This document shows positions 63,077 through 64,000 of a stretch of DNA of 64,000 nt, piece after piece. The DNA comes from a candidate division CSSED10-310 bacterium. Lineage in GTDB: Bacteria > CSSED10-310 > JAFGJC01. The notes under the pieces were generated by a model. It was not told the origin of the DNA. It ran no database searches and saw only the letters and a list, made by a program, of their open reading frames with translations. The stretch is from the NCBI GenBank assembly GCA_016927905.1, contig JAFGLW010000001.1, positions 186,001 through 250,000 of the forward strand, in the 5' to 3' direction. A program made the position numbers and the translations under genes. Every line of letters begins with the position of its first letter. The first letter of the stretch is position 1.

Positions 63077-64000
63077 ATGAACAGATCCCGGGAACATGAA
63101 CTTCTTCTGGATCAGATTGTCAGCGAAGCCGCGGAACATTTCGATCAAGCGGAACTGTTTGAACTGGATACACGGGAGCTTTCGGGAGGATATCGAGCCG
63201 GTCACCTGCGCCAGCTGGCCGAATCCCGCAATACCGGTATATGCCTTAGAATTCTGAAAGAAGGCCGAATTGCCCAGGCATCCACATCCAATATGGAAGC
63301 GGCCCGCATGCTTGTCGACCGGGTTAAGAATCTGGTCCGGTTCGGAGAGCGTGTTGAATTTGAATTTCCCCAACCATCCGGTACCCCGCATACCTGGCGG
63401 AACGATCCGGCCGAGATCGATATTGATATCATGGATATCGTTTCGTCAGGCCGGGAAATGGTCGACAAGATCAAAGCGTTCGATCCCGGGGTCATTCCAC
63501 ACGCAAGCGCTCAGATGGATGTCACTTCCATTCGAATTCTGAATTCCAACGGAATCGATCAATCCTATTCCGCCAGACGGTGTTCGACGGGTGTCGTCGG
63601 AATATTGGCAAGCGAAGGAAACATCCTTCAGACTTACACTTATCATCTCGGTCGGAGTTTCCCCGATCGACCGGATGAACTGGCGGACCATACTATATGG
63701 TTGCTCAAGATCGGCCGGAAGAACATACCGTTCACCGGATCGGTTCTGCCCATCCTGTTCACTCCGAAAGCGTTTGCGGATATCCTGGCTGCATTCGGCT
63801 CCGGAATATCCGGATCGATGGTATCCAGGGGAATGTCGCCACTGACCGGAAAGATCGGTGAGAAAATTCTGAATCCCGGCGTCACGATCATCGACGACGG
63901 CCGATATCCCGGAGGTTACGGATCTCAGCCTTTTGATGACGAGGGAGTTCCCTGTGAGGAAAAGCACCTTGTTGAAAACGGCGTTTTGAAACGGTTCATA
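63077..64000 (+). CDS. pmbA: PmbA/TldD-family protein, 3' truncated by window edge
   Basis: ORF read manually (absent from ORF track because no stop in window): ATG 63077 after ggagg; MNRSREHELLLDQIVSEAAEHFDQAELFELDTRE...VTIIDDGRYPGGYGSQPFDDEGVPCEEKHLVENGVLKRFI. Confidence 0.88.
   Translation, partial: MNRSREHELLLDQIVSEAAEHFDQAELFELDTRELSGGYRAGHLRQLAESRNTGICLRILKEGRIAQASTSNMEAARMLVDRVKNLVRFGERVEFEFPQPSGTPHTWRNDPAEIDIDIMDIVSSGREMVDKIKAFDPGVIPHASAQMDVTSIRILNSNGIDQSYSARRCSTGVVGILASEGNILQTYTYHLGRSFPDRPDELADHTIWLLKIGRKNIPFTGSVLPILFTPKAFADILAAFGSGISGSMVSRGMSPLTGKIGEKILNPGVTIIDDGRYPGGYGSQPFDDEGVPCEEKHLVENGVLKRFI

Overview
The window is a gene-dense, largely chromosomal housekeeping segment from a diderm-type bacterium (FadL-like and other outer-membrane barrels, lipoproteins, a FecR-domain protein). 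I cannot identify the organism from the sequence alone. I support about 50 CDS, two CAU-anticodon tRNAs, three intrinsic terminators and several promoter candidates. Recognisable loci: a sugar ABC transporter (truncated at the left edge), selB, recO, a CoA-acylating aldehyde dehydrogenase, a radical SAM/radical SAM/RNase Z operon, enolase, tRNA-fMet/tRNA-Met/tilS/ftsH/folP/cdaA/ybbR/pdxJ, galT, an AsnB-like/B12-radical-SAM/DUF3467 operon, mtnP, folK/panB/panC/Nif3/GH84, mraY, asd, two GT4 glycosyltransferases, gpsA/spoVG and a pmbA-like gene that runs off the right edge and is missing from the supplied ORF track. I saw no CRISPR array, transposase, integrase, phage module or rRNA. The best leads for undescribed biology are: (i) an operon with an asparagine-synthetase-like protein whose nucleophilic Cys is Ser, coupled to a B12-binding radical SAM protein; (ii) a translationally coupled pair of SPASM-type radical SAM proteins plus RNase Z, divergent from a large secreted Pro/Thr-linker protein; (iii) secreted proteins ending in a short motif + TM + Arg tail resembling a sorting signal; (iv) an ATPase-like/winged-helix protein with a degenerate P-loop overlapping pdxJ; (v) Ser/Thr-kinase and FHA proteins suggesting a phospho-signalling network. 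All functional calls come from reading motifs; no database search was run.
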